NCBI GenBank assembly: GCA_001275005.1
Contig: JWZX01001618.1
Location: 1-23,023 of the forward strand
Length of the DNA stretch: 23,023 nt
Source of the DNA: Chrysochromulina tobinii
Taxonomy: Eukaryota; Haptophyta; Prymnesiales; Chrysochromulinaceae
Direction of reading: 5' to 3'
Part shown: piece by piece, positions 1 to 9,600 of the stretch
How the letters are laid out: the number at the start of each line of letters is the position of its first letter
Numbering within the stretch: the stretch's first letter is position 1
Program-made: the position numbers and the translations under genes
The notes under the pieces: model-generated
Databases searched by the model: none
The model's input: only the letters and a program-made list of their open reading frames with translations
What the model was told of the DNA's origin: nothing

Positions 1-24
1 GCCGCCGCCGCCGCCGACGCCGCC

Positions 25-65
<41 letters not shown>
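1..65. repeat. GCC trinucleotide tract (poly-Gly in the UBR gene)
   Basis: The left edge is almost pure GCC with a few GAC and ACC triplets. In the minus-strand UBR frame it reads as Gly with rare Val. It lies between the KYSLRPDLW segment and the missing C-terminal part, so it is probably a disordered linker. A similar GCC tract at 3943-4005 encodes Gly/Glu. Confidence 0.85.
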
Positions 66-70
<5 letters not shown>

Positions 71-3000
71 CCGCTGTGCTCGAGGGCGTGGTGCAGTGCG
101 CCGCCGACGAGGGCCAGGAGCGCATCGGACAAGAGAAGCTTGGAGAGTTCGGGCACCTTGCGCAGTCCGCCCGCTACGACGCGCAAAGGGGGCAGCGCAG
201 GTGGCTGATGCGGCGCCATGGGCGCGCTGGCAAAGCTGGGCGCGCCGCCGGCCGCCTCGCCGCCGTCAGCACTGGCCGAGGCCGCGTACGACGCGCGGGG
301 GCTCGCGGGCTCAGGTGCGGAAGCGGTGCGCATCGTGTGAAGGCGCTGCGCGACGCGCTTCGACTCATCGGCCGTGTAGAACGGATGGGTAGCATCGACT
401 TCGGCCCAGAGGTCGGGTCGGAGGGAGTACTTGCCGCCCTGGCCGGGCTCGCGCACGCTCAACTCGTCGAGCATCACGTCGACACCCGCATGCTCAGCAA
501 AGCGCGGCTCGATGCGCTTGCCCACGAGGGAGTGTGGGATTGGGCCGAGCGCGAGCTGGTGCACGAGCGCCGTGCGCATCGCAGCCTCCTCGCTCTCGGC
601 CCATGGCTTGAACAGCAGCACTAGCAGCGCGAGCACCTCTTCCCATTGCGCCAGGTCGGAGGCCGCCACGCGCAGCGACGCCGGGACGACCCATGGGCCA
701 ACCGCTGCCTCGGCCGCCGCCTCGGCCGCCGCCTCGGACGCCGCCTCCGCCGCCGCCTCGGACGCCGTCTCCGCCGCCGCCTCCGCCGCCGCCTTGGACG
801 CCGCATCGGACACCGCTTTGATCGGCTCGGGCGCCGCCACGGGCGTGAGCCCCGCGCGCGCCATGATCAGGCCGATCGCCTCGGCGGGCGCGACCGTCGC
901 GAAGGCGAGCTGCAACAGCAGCATGTCGCGTGCCCAGCCGTGTTCACGGAAGAGGCGGCAGCGGTAGAAGCGCGCGGCCGCGTACGGCTCGCGCCCGTTG
1001 CCTCCCCACCAGCGCAGCCGCAGCTGCATCGGCAGCAGCTGCAGCCGCAGAGGGTGCTCAGCGAGCGCGAGCGCGTCGTCACGGCTCAGGGGGAGTACCT
1101 CGGCCACCGACTGACGAAACTCGAGGCCGACGCCCACGAGGGCTGCGAGCGTGCGGTGCAACGGCAGGTGGTGGGAGATGAGCTGGGGGAACGCATTGTC
1201 GTGCCTCCACACAGGCCAAGCGAACGCCTGCCACGGCGGCTCAAAGGCAACGTGGCCGGCCGGGGGGTCTTTGGACGCGGCGTCGCCGGCGGCGTCGCCG
1301 GCGGCGTCGCCGGCGGCGGCGCCGGCCGAGGCACTTGTGGCCGTGGCCTCCTCGTCATTGACTCCAAACACGCGTACGCCCTTTTGTGACTTCTTGGAGC
1401 GATCCTCCTTCCACCAGAGGCACTCACCAGCCTGCTCCGCGGGCATGGGCGCCGAGACGGGCACCAGCGGCGCCTTGCCTGCCCGTCTCGCCGCTGCACC
1501 AAGCTGCTCGTGCTGACGCGCGGCCACGGGCGCCGCCACGCGCGCGAGCCAGCCGCGCAGCTGGCGCCACGCGAGCGTGGTCAGCGGAGCAAGCTGCGGC
1601 GGCGCCAGAGGCTTGCTGCTACCATGGATAGAAGGCGAGGGTGCCACCAATTGAATAGAAGGCGAGGGTGCCACCGATTGTAGCCTGCCCTCCGCGCTCG
1701 TGCCGCCGGGTGCTCGATACGACGCCCCCCCCTCCGCGCTCGTGTTCTCCTGCGTCGTGCCCTCGGCCGCCTCGGCCGCCTCGCATGCAAGTGCTCGCCA
1801 CGGCGCCTCGCCCGCCTCCCTCGCCCCCTCGGCCGCCTCGGCCGCCTCGACGGAAGCGAAGGCTCGCTTGCGCCCCTTGCGCCGCTCGAGGCGGGCCGTG
1901 CGCGCGGGCGCGACGAGCGGCTCGAGGAGCGCGGGAAGCAACGAGATGATCTCGAGCTCGAGGCAGAAGCCGTGGACCCATGGCAGCTGGGGCTCGTCCT
2001 CCTCATAAGGCTGCTCGTGCCCGTCGCGCTGGAGCGGCGCCATGTGCTGCAGCCATTCGGAGGCATGCAGCCACCAGCTGAAGGCTGGCGGTGCGCCATC
2101 GGACCCTTCGAGGAGCTCGCGCACGCACTCCGGATGGCTGAGCAAGTAGCGAAGGTCTTGCGTGAGGCCGCTGTACCGACTCGACGCGGAGGCCATCACG
2201 AGAGGCTGCCCCGTGAGGAGAGGGTGGAGTACGTCGACGACTCGGCCGGAGCGTCCAGGAGCTTCCTCCTCAGCGCCCGCAAGATACGCCACCGTCGCCG
2301 CCGTCGGGTCGTACGTGCTCGTCGCCGGCGGGCCCACGTGTACAGAGCGCTGGGAGGCGGGCGTCAGATCCTCAAAGTCGGGTGCATCTTCATCCATCGG
2401 CACCCTCGTCCACCGGCTCAAGTCGGGCGGGAGCTCACGCCCGCGCGCTCTGCCGAGCACCATATCCTCGACGTGTCGAGGCAGCAGCCGACCGATGGCC
2501 GCGACGCTCTGGCTGGTGGCGACCGCGGCCTGAGCTGGGTCGATGCCCGCCGCGAGTACCGACTCTTGGAATTGGCTCGAGATGGCGCCGATGACGCCTG
2601 CGCGTGTGGAGGGCACCGAACCCGATGCGAGCAGCCGTTGGACTGCGGCGTTCACGTCGAAGTGCACGGCGCGGATGGTGGCGCTACCGGCCGCCGCCGC
2701 GGGCGCCGCCGCGGGCGCGGCGGCAGCAGCAGCAGCAGCAGGTGCGCCGCTGATCCCCTCGAGGGCCGCTGCCACGTCAAACACGGCAGCGGGCGCGGTA
2801 GCAGTAGCAGCAGCGGCGGCGGCGGCAGCAGCAGCAGGTGCGCGGCTGATCCCCTCGAGGGCCGCTGCCACGTCAAACACGGGCGCCTCGGATGGTGCAA
2901 ACTCTCCCTCCATGCCCGCTGCTGCTCGCGCGCGTGCCAGCGCCGAGCGCGCCGTTTCGAGCGTCGGCGGCTCCATGTCTTCGTCTGCATCGGCCTCACC

Positions 3001-5573
3001 CTCGTCGCCATCCTCATCCTCGTCGAGGGTGGGACGTGCCACCGGCGGGCCAGGCAGCAGCACCCTCGAGCCCGGCACGAGGGTGAGGCTGAGCAGTAGG
3101 CCGAGCGCATGCAGTACGGTACGCGCGGCGCCCGATGCGACGAGCTGTGGAACGAGCGAACGCGAGGTGAAGACCTGCACGGTGAACGACTCGAGAAGCA
3201 GCGAGGGCAGCCGAGGCAAAAGTAGCCGAGGCACATGAGACCAGCTGGGGGCGTCGTAGTGGGCATTGGAGGTGGCGCTCGACACGGCGCTCGAAAGGAA
3301 GGCGAGCACCGGCCGCGTGTCCGGCGGCCACTCGAGGCGCCGTGCCGGCGCCACGCCGGTCGGTGCAGCGGCCGCGGCCGCGGGGGCCGTGTCGAGCGCC
3401 GTGTCGAGCGCCGCGTCGAGCGCCGCTGTGGAGGAGGAGCCCTGCGCAGCGGCGGCGGCCCCAGCACATGGAAGGCACGTGGTGGTGCTGTCCGTGCCAG
3501 GGCCGAGCGAGGTGGCCAGCTGACGTGGCTCGAGCTGCCCACGCCTGTCGATCGGGGCGTTGTAGTAGGGATGGCCGGGCGGCGACGCGAGGCCCGCGAG
3601 GGCGCTGTAGTGGGCGAGGAGCTCGTCGAGCAGCGCTGCCTTGAAGCGCGGGAAGAGGAGCAGCGGAAAGGCGAGGTCATCGAGCTCGGTGCACGGTGTG
3701 CTCGTGCCCATGTGGTTGGGCTGCATGTGGTGCGTGAGGCTTAGATGATGATCCGACGCCGCGCGGAAGCTCACCAGAGCGCCGAGCAGCCCGGAGCGCA
3801 CCATCGCCTCGCTGATGAGCTCCTTGAACGAGTCGCCTTCGTCACAGAGCGAGTGGAGCCACTGGAGACCGTTACGCACGAGCTCGATGCCCACCGCGCG
3901 CGAAAAGGGGAGAGCCCAGCCAGGGTGGAGGCTCCCACCGCCGCCGCCGCCGCCACCCTCGCCGCCGCCGCCGCCGCCGCCGCCCTCGCCGCCGCCATCG
4001 CCGCTGCCCTCGCTCATCAGAGCGCCATTGGAAGAGCGAGCGAGGGCAGCGGTGTTGCTGCCCTCGGTATCAGACTTCACCGCAGGCATGTCGCAAAGAG
4101 GTCCATCGTACACGTACGACGAGGGCCTGCGAGGAGGGCCTCCTCTTTGCGAGATCGCCTCGAGATCGTCTCTTTGCGAGATCGCCTCGAGATCGTCTCT
4201 TTGCGAGGAGTGTCGCACTCGTACACGTGAACGAGAAGAGCCTACGGAGCCGTTGGCCTCCGGTGCGGCGGCGGCAGCGCTGCCGTCCTCGGCCTCGCCC
4301 GGATGCTGCGCCTTGCGCTTGGCTGCGAGAGCCGACGTCATCAGCTGGACCAGCCGCTTGTGGTTACGCGGCCGCTCGTTGCGCGCAATCTCGAGGGCCG
4401 AGCCGTACACGAGATCGACGTGCTCCGGGTCCGCCTGGGCATCGAGCAGCGCCTGCACCACCTTGACGTGGCCCTCGAAGGTCGCCACTTGCAGCGGGGT
4501 CTGTCGATACACGTTGGTCGCGTGGACCGAGGAGCCGTGCTCGAGGAGGAGACGTACGATCTCGAGGGTGCCCGCCTGCGAGGAGGGTGAGGGGGCATGT
4601 GAGTGAGTGAGGGCGGGTGAGGGCGGGTGGGGGCGGGTGGGGGCAGGTGGAGGCGGGTGAGGGCGGGTGAGGGCGGGTGAGCGAGCGTTGAGCGCGGTGC
4701 GTTAAGAATACGTTAAGAGCGTGCAGGCAGGTGTGGCCGGACCTGCGACGCCCAATGGAGCGCCGTCGTATCGAATTCGGAGCCGTCGGAGCAGTTGACA
4801 TCGACGTCGCTCTGCCGCAGCGCCTTTTCGACCGTCGCGACGTCGCCCTGCTGTGCCCCTCGCACAAGCTGCCGAGTGGACCGATTCAGAGATCTCGCCG
4901 CTCGAGATTCGATGTTGGCGCTCACTTGAACTCTCTCTTCGCGAGGCGGATGAGCCGCCGCGGGCGCCGTGCGTGCCGATCCCCCACCCACCGCGTCCGC
5001 CTCGGCTTGCTCACCGGAAGTGGAGCGCGATGGCTCGCCGCCGCCGCCACCGCCGCGCTGCTCCTCGCCGCTTGTGGTTGGAGGGAAGGCGCTCGCACAC
5101 TCGAAGAGGAGGCGCGCGCACACGGCGTCGAGCATCTGGACCATATTGGCACGCAGCGCGGGCGGAAGAGGTGGCTTGTAGAGCGGGTTGCCATCTGCGT
5201 CGTGCTTCAGCCCGTGGTGCTTGCAGAAGCCTGATGCGTGCCAAGCACTAGGATCGCCACAGTCGCAGCAGCCGCCGCTGGTGTGCACGAGGCGGTAGTC
5301 GTGGCCGACGTGCTGGCCGCCATGGAAGCATTCGGCACACACTGCCGACGTGGGATCAACTTCGCACGTGAGACACCGGTAGGCGATGCTGCCACGCTTC
5401 CACACGATGCTGCACGTGCTTTTGGCCGTGCCGCACTTGGCGGCGAGCGCCTTGAAGACCTTGTCCGGTTTCTCGCCGTCGCATGCGATTTTGAGGCAGT
5501 GCTCGAGGCCCGCCTTGAGTGCGTAGCGTCCATTGCGGTCGAGTACGGACGCGAAGCGCTCCTCCACCTTCAT
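1..5573 (-). CDS. UBR1/UBR2-type N-recognin E3 ubiquitin ligase with ankyrin repeats, partial (C-terminus off left edge)
   Basis: Known family role: recognises N-degrons and ubiquitinates substrates for the proteasome. Coding is join(1..4575, 4743..5573) on the minus strand, 1802 codons in the window, with no in-frame stop in either exon. Residues about 47-120 form a UBR box with Cys pairs CLTC and CAEC, His88 and His91, the CDCGD motif and FCKHH; the acidic residues of VDPT and CDCGDP that contact basic N-ends in the family are kept. Residues about 220-345 are ankyrin repeats. Later segments match UBR1 landmarks: FTVQVF, DLRYLL, HLPLHRTLA near 1165, the HPLR...FYRCRLFREHGWARDML stretch near 1000, and the KYSLRPDLW segment near 430. 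The RING and C-terminal domain would lie beyond the window. No ClpS domain is recognisable. The start at 5573 is the first ATG after an in-frame stop at about 5676-5678. Long Ala/Gly runs separate the conserved blocks. Confidence 0.9.
1279..1314 (-). repeat. 12-bp tandem repeat x3 in the UBR gene
   Basis: The unit GGCGTCGCCGGC occurs three times head to tail at 1279, 1291 and 1303. In the minus-strand frame it encodes a repeated Ala-Gly-Asp-Ala unit. The length is a multiple of three, so the frame is kept. Confidence 0.85.
1628..1681 (-). repeat. 27-bp tandem duplication in the UBR gene
   Basis: ATAGAAGGCGAGGGTGCCACC starts at 1628 and again at 1655, a period of 27 bp with few differences. 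In the UBR frame this gives two copies of VAPSPSIxx, a Ser/Pro-rich linker. Confidence 0.85.
2739..2883 (-). repeat. 96-bp spaced duplication encoding VFDVAAALEGIS modules in the UBR gene
   Basis: A block of about 45 bp beginning CAGGTGCGC starts at 2739 and again at 2835, nearly identical, separated by AGC/GGC (poly-Ala) repeats. Each block encodes VFDVAAALEGIS followed by an Ala run. A third, diverged copy, HFDVNAAVQRLL, is encoded next to it at about 2627-2662. Confidence 0.85.
4143..4209 (-). repeat. 27-bp tandem repeat (2.5 copies) in the UBR gene
   Basis: CTCTTTGCGAGATCGCCTCG starts at 4143 and 4170, with a partial third copy at 4197; the period is 27 bp. In the UBR frame it encodes SQRDDLEAI units. 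The sequence GTCGCAAAGAGG at about 4090 is nearly the reverse complement of the repeat start, so an inverted arm lies about 40 nt away. Confidence 0.85.
4576..4742 (-). other. Spliceosomal intron (167 nt, phase 0) in the UBR gene
   Basis: On the minus strand exon 1 ends ...GCG TCG CAG, followed by GTCCGG, and the intron ends in CTCACCCTCCTCGCAG before GCG GGC ACC. Without splicing, the exon 1 frame stops at 4713. Splicing joins ALHWASQ to AGTLEIVRLLL, which restores a textbook ankyrin repeat, and exon 2 is then open for 1525 codons to the edge. Two TTCTTAAC/CTCTTAAC branch-point-like sites lie near the 5' end (plus positions about 4700-4725), unusually far from the acceptor. The rest is a C-rich tract made of about 10-bp repeats, which can serve as polypyrimidine tract. 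Confidence 0.88.
4598..4682 (+). repeat. G-rich about 10-bp tandem repeat inside the UBR intron
   Basis: The plus strand carries imperfect repeats of GGGCGGGTGA with variants GGGCGGGTGG, GGGCAGGTGG and AGGCGGGTGA. It contains many runs of three or more G with short loops, a canonical G-quadruplex pattern. The G-rich strand is the template strand of the UBR gene, so the transcript is C-rich here. Confidence 0.85.
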
Positions 5574-5933
5574 AAGGGAAGGTGCTTCGGCGGTGGAGCC
5601 ACGTGCGCGCGCGTGCGTCGCGCTAATTGCGTTCGCGCCACGTAGGTTCCTACGTCGCGTCGTGAAATGTTGCGCCTATGGAATTCACAGCCAATGTTTA
5701 GAAATCGACACCCAAGACACCGGTAGACCTGGAAAGGATCGAACGTGTGAATCGTATACATCCAATTTGATCACGCTGTCTGCATCATATTGCATCTGTC
5801 ATGTTGCATGCATCCTAATTGCTTGATTTTTCGCGCAACGTCGCGTCGACGTGATCAGCCCTGGACGACGGTCGACGCACTCTCCCGTGTTGGCGCACCC
5901 CGGGCCCGTTGTTCTCTTTTTTTGGGTGGGTCC
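5574..5933. promoter_or_regulatory. Divergent promoter region between the UBR gene and the Cys-rich gene
   Basis: These 360 nt separate two head-to-head starts and are more A/T-rich than the genes. Visible elements are a 16-nt inverted repeat ACGTAGG-TT-CCTACGT at 5640-5655, CCAAT pentamers at 5691 and 5762, and TTTTTCGCGCAA at 5827-5838, which contains the E2F consensus TTTCGCGC. No clear TATA box is placed at a fixed distance from either start. Promoter function is inferred from position and motifs only. Confidence 0.5.
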
Positions 5934-6575
5934 ATGCAAGCGTCGGAGAAGCTCGAGTTGCGTATGGCGGTGCTGCAGTCGGAGGACGGTGACGATCTTC
6001 GACAGCGACGCGACATTGCGATGCTCCGTGCTTCCGCAACCGTGAAAGTGCTAAACGAGGCGTCCTCGTCGAACATGCCCAGCAACAGGGCTCGATGCTC
6101 GAGCGGGGCACCGCGTTGTGCTGCCTGCGGTGAAGACTGCAACAGCCTACGCCCGATGCGGTTCTGGTGCACGCGGAAAGCGGGAAGCATCGGGCGAGGC
6201 CGTGGGTCGATGAAGGCTCCTGCAGCAGTCCGTGGATGTAATTGGCAGTTGTGCTTCCTGTGCGCAAATGGGCTGGACACTACGTCGGTCGTTTGCTGTG
6301 GCTCTTGTGGGCTGGAGGCAACTGAAGCGGATGACGCGGATAGCGAGGAGGAGGAGGAGGAGGAGGAGGAGGAGGAGGAGGATGGAGGAGGAAGAGGAGG
6401 AGGAGGAGGAGGAGGAGGAGGAGGAGGAGGGCCAGCAGGAGCCGACGGCGCTGCCTTCAAAGAAGGCGAAGCTCTAATCGGCATCCGCGCTGACATCTGG
6501 CTGACATCTGTGGGGCCGCAGCGCGCCGGCCCCGCGAGCTGTGTGTCGGTATACGGTAAAGCTGGTAAGCTGTGA
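5934..6575 (+). CDS. Small Cys-rich (zinc-finger-like) acidic protein, unknown
   Basis: I do not recognise the family. The 213-residue frame starts at ATG 5934 (MQASEKLELRM); the frame stays open further 5', with another ATG at 5790. The central part has CxxC pairs, CAAC, CFLC and CGSC, plus single Cys residues, spaced as in a zinc-binding module. Then follows an acidic run of Glu (from 6345) encoded by GAG repeats, changing to Gly when the DNA reads GAT then GGA. A neighbouring frame reads a second Glu run and ends SKKAKL at 6475-6477, which looks more like a natural acidic/basic C-terminus than the frame-0 tail. The true 3' end may therefore need a frame change (indel or small intron). The opposite strand has a Pro/Ser-rich frame over the same DNA, so the strand is not certain. 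Confidence 0.5.
   Translation: MQASEKLELRMAVLQSEDGDDLRQRRDIAMLRASATVKVLNEASSSNMPSNRARCSSGAPRCAACGEDCNSLRPMRFWCTRKAGSIGRGRGSMKAPAAVRGCNWQLCFLCANGLDTTSVVCCGSCGLEATEADDADSEEEEEEEEEEEEDGGGRGGGGGGGGGGGGPAGADGAAFKEGEALIGIRADIWLTSVGPQRAGPASCVSVYGKAGKL
6345..6430 (+). repeat. GAG/GGA microsatellite
   Basis: A nearly pure GAG tract is interrupted once by GATGGAGGAGGAAGA near 6381-6395. It encodes Glu in one plus frame and Gly or Arg in the others, and Ser/Pro on the minus strand. GGA repeats are prone to slippage and can form G-quadruplexes. Confidence 0.9.
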
Positions 6576-6646
6576 GCACCTAAGACTAAGATCTAAGTGG
6601 GAAAAGATAGTCCTAAAGTCGTCTCGAGAGATCGACCACTTTAAAC

Positions 6647-9600
6647 TCACACGCTTGGGTGGGGCGGTGCCCCCATCGCACCACCGCCGGCTAGCCCAGG
6701 GTAGAGCAGTCTATTTGCAGCGGCTCTTTCAGCTGCTCTCACAACCTCGGATTTTCTAGCCCGCCGGTGCTTGTGGGAGGCTAGACCTACCAGCTCGTCG
6801 TTGTCGATCGGCCCAGCATCTACACAAATCGTGGGTGGGATCATCTCATAATTTCTCTTCTCGGCAGCGTTTAGCTTGTCATACTCGTCTTCGCACAGGT
6901 CATAGCTACTGCGCGTTTGCTTCCCCAAGGCCTCGGCGCTTGCGTTCAGCTTGTCGCACTCGTCTTGGCACAGATGGTAGCGCATGCCCACGATCTGCTT
7001 CATGCCCGAGCGGTAGCATGAGTGGTAAGGGTGGATCGGCACCCGGATGGTCGGGATCAGCCTGATATCAGGCAGTAGCGTGTGATCAGGCTGCCGCTGC
7101 CGCTGCTGCTGATGGTGGTAGTAGTGGTGGTGGGGTAGAACTTCCAGCTGGCTGACCGATTCGGCGTCGCCGACGGCGTCTGCGTCGGCGGCGCGGCGGA
7201 TAGCGCGCGTTGCCTTGCGCTCGATACGCGAGGCGACATCATCTCCTACCGCAGCCAGCGCTTCGTACCGCCGCGCACGTGCCACGCGATTCCCACCCTT
7301 GGCATCCCCGCGCAGCCCTTCCACCGAAAGCGGCGCCTCTGGTTGGCGTGGCGAGCCCTTTGCCTCGCTCCAGCCGTCTAGTAGCCCATCGGCGCCGGCA
7401 ACAGCGCCCCGCGTGGGTATGGGAGGCAGGAAGGGGACGGGCGGCGGCGGCGCAGGTGCGGCGACCACCGACTGGTCGAAGACAGCAAGGATTGGGACGC
7501 CTGCGACGGCGCGCGCCACACGACCCGCCTGCCCAGAGGCCTTGGAACGCACCGGCTCGTACTGCAAGAGGCGCTGGTTCTGGTTGAAGTAGATGGATGC
7601 GCCGTCGTGGAAGACGGATGGAGGCGCCGAGGTGCTCTGTGGAGGCGCCTGGCGCCGAGCATACAACGGCGCAACGTCGGCAGTAGCCCTCGCCATCGGC
7701 GGTGGCGCCGCCTCCCGCCGCCGCGCCAGCGCCGCTGCCCTGTTGGTCGCGCCTGGCGCGGGCGCGCCCACGGCGGCATCTACCATCGCTCCACCGCTGT
7801 TGTAGTACGCGGCCTTCGCAGCGGCAGCGGCATTCGCGGCGGCTGTAGCACGCTGCTGCGCGGCTCTTTCGGCGGCGGCCGCCTGGGCAGCAGCAGCCGC
7901 CTCCGCAGCCTCTTGTTCAGCCCACGCCTCAATCAGCCACGCCGGCGGTTGCACGCGCGAGTTGTACTTGGCTGGCTTCCCCTGCGACACAGACGGGGGA
8001 GAAACAGACTCCGCTGCGGCCTCCTTCGCTGCCACCTCTTCTGCCAACAGGGACGTTGCGAGCTCTAATGCTGCCGCGTCCGCATCTGCCGCTTCCTCCG
8101 CCTCCCGCCTGGCCACCTCCTCCGTCGCCGCTCTTTCCGCCTCCCTTGCCGCCACCGCCTCCGCCGCCGCCCTCGCCGCCGCCGCCGCCGCCTCCGCCGC
8201 TCCTGTCGCCCGCCTCGTCGCCGCCTCCGCCGCAGCCTCCGCTGCCTCCCTCGCCCGACTCGCCGCTGCCTCCGCCACCGCTTTCGCCTCCTTGCCGGCT
8301 TTCGCAGCAGCCGCCTCTGCCGCCTCAGCATCAGCCGCCGCCACCGACGCCACTTTCGCCGCTTCCTCCGCCTCAGCCTCAGCCTCCGCCGCCGCCGCCG
8401 CCGCCGCCGCCGCCTCAGCCTCCGCCGCATCCGCCGCCACATCTGCCACCCTCATCGCCGCCTCCGCCGCTGCCACCGCCGCCTCCGACACCGCCGTCAC
8501 CGCCGCCGTCACAATCGCCGTCACCACCGCCGTTGCCGCCAGGCGCTCGGAATTTTCGAGCTCAAGCGCCGCATCCACCTCCTGCGCAGTCGCCCACGCC
8601 TCTAGATGTACTTTCGCTGCACCTTCCGCTGTGACTTGCGCAATTTCCCCGGACTCATCTGTCGATGCGGTCTGATTTGCCGCGGCCTCTTCCGCCAACA
8701 GAGACGTCACCAGCGCTATTGCTGCCGCCTCTGCCTCCACCTCCTTCGCAGCCGCTAATGCATCGGCTTCCGCCTCCTTCGCAGCCGCCAGTGCCTCTGC
8801 TTCCGCCTCTGCGCGGGCGACGAGGATCGCCTTCTTGACGAGAGGCACAAGCATGGCGATCCTCTGAGGCAATGCGGCACGCACACTGCAACCGCGCTGA
8901 ATAGCCTGCACCTTTGTCGCAGCCGCGGCTGCGGCGGCTGCCGCAACGGCGGCGGCCCCGGCCTCTTCTGCAGCCCTCTGCCGTGCTGCTGCCGCGGCAG
9001 CCTCGGCCGCTTGTCTCCTCTTGGTTGCTACGCCACGGTCGGCGTTGCCACGAGCACGTGCCTGTACACGGGTCGCCGCGGCCGCTTGTGCCCTGGCAGC
9101 TGCGGCCGCCTTCTCTGTTGCAGCCTTTTCCGCAGCCGCTTGCTCTTCTGCAGCCCTCTGCCGTGCTGCTGCCGCGGCAGCCTCGGCCTCTTGCCTCCTC
9201 TTGGTTGCTACGCCACGGTCGGCGTTGCCACGAGCACGTGCCTGTACACGGGTCGCCGCGGCCGCTTGTGCCCTGGCAGCTGCGGCCGCCTTCTCTGTTG
9301 CAGCCTTTTCCGCAGCCGCCTGCTCTTCTGCAGCCCTCTGCCGTGCTGCTGCCGCGGCGACCTCGGCCTCCCGGCGCCTCTGGGCCGCTGCGGCTCGGTC
9401 ACGGCCGGCGTTGCCACGAGCACGTGCCTGCATACGGATTGCCGCGCGTGTTGCTGCCGCGGCGGCGGCGGCGGCGGCGGCAGCGGACGCCCGCCTCCTC
9501 TCTTCGCGTGCTAGTAATCGGGCCTCTGCGACGGCTGCCGCGGCGGCTTGAGCAGCAACCTCGGCAGCAGCCTCTGCTGCCGCCGTCTGCCGGTCGGCAT

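Noticed and set aside
1-65. CRISPR-like or satellite array at the left edge
   Set aside because: It is a simple GCC trinucleotide tract in coding frame, with no spacers.
646-1389. Plus-strand frames over the UBR exon (also 1972-3099)
   Set aside because: They are Arg-rich mirror frames of Ala/Glu coding DNA and show no family features.
2652-3680. Minus-strand 342-codon frame
   Set aside because: It is Arg/Pro/Ser-rich and overlaps the UBR exon on the same strand in another frame; the UBR frame has family matches and is open over the whole stretch.
5855-6496. Minus-strand frame with poly-Pro and poly-Ser opposite the Cys-rich gene
   Set aside because: Its homopolymers are only the GGA/GAG tract read backwards, and it lacks a folded-looking part; still a possible alternative.
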